From assembly GCA_030628445.1 (NCBI GenBank), contig DAOVQV010000079.1:1-6829 (forward strand): a stretch of 6,829 nt of DNA, in the 5' to 3' direction. Made by a program: the position numbers and the translations under genes. Source of the stretch: Phycisphaerae bacterium (lineage in GTDB: Bacteria; Planctomycetota; Phycisphaerae; SM23-33). A model generated the notes under the pieces. That model was not told the origin of the DNA and made no database searches. It was given only the letters and a program-made list of their open reading frames with translations. Numbering within the stretch: position 1 is the first letter of the stretch; every line of letters starts with the position of its first letter. This document shows positions 5,473 through 6,829 of the stretch, one piece after another.

Positions 5473-6216
5473 CTACTGGGAGTCGTCCTGGCGCTGCTGG
5501 GGGCCGTCCAGCTCATTCAGCTCGATCAGTGCCAGCCGGGCCGCGGCCTGCTCGGCCTCCTTTTTGGAGCCTCCCCAGGCGCCTGGGAAGGTCCGCCCGC
5601 CGATCCGCACGCCGACCTCGAAGCACTTGCTGTGGTCGGGGCCCTTCTCATCCAGGACCTGGTACTCGGGAGTGGTGTTGGCGAACCGCTGGGCGATCTG
5701 CTGAAGCATGGATTTGTAATTTCTTTCGTGCTCATCCTTTAGCGCCTGTTCTATGTACGGGCGGACGTGCTGGAGCGTAAAGCTGCGGGCAGCTTCCAGG
5801 CCCCCATCGATGTGTATCGCCCCAATGACGGCCTCGAAGGCGGCGGCAGCGACCGACGTAGGCAGCCGACTGGGCTGCGGCATGCCCTTACCCAGGCGAA
5901 TGAGCTCACAAATACCGAGCTGCGTGGAAATCGCCGCACAAGTCGTCCGCGAGACGACGGCGGATTTTATCTTGGTCATCTCCCCCTCCAGCAGCTGCGT
6001 GTGCTCGTCGTACAGGTAGTTGCAGACAACCATCCCCAGCACGGCGTCGCCGAGGAACTCCAATCGCTCGTTGCTGAGAAGACGAGCGGGCGCGACCGAG
6101 GCGTGCGTCAGGGCAAGTCCCAGTAAATCGGGATCCTTAAACCGGTATCCGATAAGCTGTTGGCATTGGTCCAACGTGTCTTGTTTCACTGACCGTGCCC
6201 CGATCGTCTTGAACAT
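5473..6216 (-). CDS. rnc: Ribonuclease III
   Basis: Double-strand-specific endoribonuclease that acts as a dimer in rRNA processing and mRNA/antisense turnover. With the ATG at 6216 it has 247 residues, normal for the family. The N-terminal nuclease domain holds the signature NERLEFLGDAV (49-59), giving Glu50, Glu53 and Asp57, and FEAVIGAIHIDGG (127-139), giving Glu128. The residue three before Glu128, which is Asp114 in the E. coli enzyme (ADTVEAL), is Ala125 here in an Ala-rich run, so one metal-binding acid is missing. A canonical double-stranded RNA-binding domain follows (about 166-235, ending GSKKEAEQAAARLAL). A GTG at 6297 in the same frame would add 27 residues, but a good promoter lies between it and ATG6216, so the shorter form is preferred. 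The gene is divergent from def and upstream of the amidase-like gene on the same strand (156-base gap). Confidence 0.93.
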   Translation of the reverse strand: MFKTIGARSVKQDTLDQCQQLIGYRFKDPDLLGLALTHASVAPARLLSNERLEFLGDAVLGMVVCNYLYDEHTQLLEGEMTKIKSAVVSRTTCAAISTQLGICELIRLGKGMPQPSRLPTSVAAAAFEAVIGAIHIDGGLEAARSFTLQHVRPYIEQALKDEHERNYKSMLQQIAQRFANTTPEYQVLDEKGPDHSKCFEVGVRIGGRTFPGAWGGSKKEAEQAAARLALIELNELDGPQQRQDDSQ

Positions 6217-6244
6217 CCCGCCGCCGGTGTGGGCTGGAAATGAG

Positions 6245-6274
6245 ATGATAAATTGCCATAGGTAATCAACACAA
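6245..6274 (-). promoter_or_regulatory. Promoter of rnc
   Basis: Minus-strand TTGTGT (6269-6274), then 18 bases, then TATCAT (6245-6250), which differs from the consensus -10 at one base. The start near 6238 leaves a leader of about 22 bases before ATG6216. This placement is the reason for preferring ATG6216 over the GTG at 6297. Confidence 0.5.
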
Positions 6275-6376
6275 GAAAACTCGCCATGGCCCGTCACTTT
6301 ATCCCATCCGCCCGGCCCTTGTCAATTCTCACGGTCGAAAGCCGACCGAAAGTCACCGCGCCACACGGTCCGGCGG

Positions 6377-6406
6377 TTGATTTATCCGCCACCCGCCAGG
6401 TAACAT
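6377..6406 (+). promoter_or_regulatory. Promoter of def, likely leaderless
   Basis: TTGATT (6377-6382), 18 bases, then TAACAT (6401-6406, five of six consensus bases). The -10 box ends exactly seven bases before ATG6414, so the transcript should begin at or next to the start codon. The arrangement repeats that of ispG (box, ACG, four bases, ATG). Confidence 0.5.
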
Positions 6407-6413
6407 ACGTGTG

Positions 6414-6829
6414 ATGGACTCAACCGAAAAGATAGCCCAAGTGGACCTGGCACAGATGAAGATCATCCACTACGGCGACCCGCGCCTCACCGAGCGGGCC
6501 ACGCCGATCGAGCAGATCGATCAGTCCGTCCGGGCACTTGCCCAGCGGATGTTTCAGATCATGTTCGCCGCCGGCGGTGTGGGGTTAGCGGCGCCGCAGG
6601 TTGGCGTCACCGTGCGGATATTCGTGGCCTCACCGACAGTTAGCCCCGACGACAGGCGCGTTTACGTCAATCCGCGAATCGTCTCGGCCGATGGGTCGCA
6701 GCAGTTCGACGAGGGGTGTCTGTCCGTCCCGGGCGTCACCGGTAAGATCAAACGATTCCATACAATCACCATCGAGGCGACCGGCCTGGACGGCGAGAAG
6801 TTCACCGAAACCGGCACCGACCTGCTGGC
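6414..6829 (+). CDS. def: Peptide deformylase (3' part beyond the window)
   Basis: Metalloenzyme that removes the formyl group from the N-terminal Met of nascent proteins. The visible 138 codons contain motif 1 GVGLAAPQ (residues 55-62) and motif 2 EGCLSVPG (100-107), whose Cys102 is a metal ligand. The third motif (HExxH, with the catalytic Glu and two His ligands) should follow shortly but lies past the window edge. The family's usual start, MKIIHYGDPRL, corresponds to Met15 (6456). The upstream ATG6414 is preferred because a -10 box sits seven bases before it and neither ATG has a Shine-Dalgarno. The extra 14 residues are polar. The gene is divergent from rnc across about 200 bases. Confidence 0.95.
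   Translation, partial: MDSTEKIAQVDLAQMKIIHYGDPRLTERATPIEQIDQSVRALAQRMFQIMFAAGGVGLAAPQVGVTVRIFVASPTVSPDDRRVYVNPRIVSADGSQQFDEGCLSVPGVTGKIKRFHTITIEATGLDGEKFTETGTDLL

Noticed and set aside
5428..5742. Plus-strand open frame of 104 codons with hydrophobic stretches
   Set aside because: It is antisense to the dsRNA-binding domain and nuclease C-terminal part of rnc. The hydrophobic Leu runs are the complement of that coding sequence.

Overview
The window looks like the chromosome of a GC-rich planctomycete-type bacterium. Three things point that way: the style of IspG and RNase III, the scarcity of Shine-Dalgarno sites, and a secreted protein with the pseudopilin-like C-terminal module common in that phylum. 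This is inferred from protein style only; there is no rRNA or marker alignment.

Left part (1-2126): a tRNA-Arg(CCG) gene on the minus strand lies divergent from ispG (MEP isoprenoid pathway, Fe-S enzyme). ispG is followed 35 bases later by an amidohydrolase of the COG2159 / ACMSD-like type, probably in one operon.

Middle (2039-4743): this is the unusual region. The last 28 codons of the amidohydrolase plus 44 bases beyond its stop form a 132-base segment that recurs as a direct repeat at 4264-4395 (128/132 identical). Between the copies lies about 2.1 kb of lower GC content. It carries one minus-strand gene for a 539-residue secreted or lipoprotein of unknown function, and possibly the cut-off 3' end of another gene. 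The right repeat copy runs into a complete 161-base fold-back element (A). A second fold-back element (B, 160 bases) follows 84 bases later. A and B share an apical core at the same offset but have different terminal inverted repeats. A terminus of each family supplies the stop codon of a neighbouring gene.

Right part (4741-6829): on the minus strand are a membrane-anchored peptidoglycan amidase / PGRP-fold protein with altered zinc-site residues, and rnc (RNase III) with Ala at a normally catalytic Asp. Divergent from rnc is def (peptide deformylase), cut by the window end before its HExxH motif. ispG and def both have a -10-like hexamer exactly seven bases before ATG and no Shine-Dalgarno, so both may make leaderless mRNAs.

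The housekeeping genes (tRNA, ispG, rnc, def) look like ordinary chromosome. The novelty lies in the fold-back element family and in the duplication/insertion it borders.
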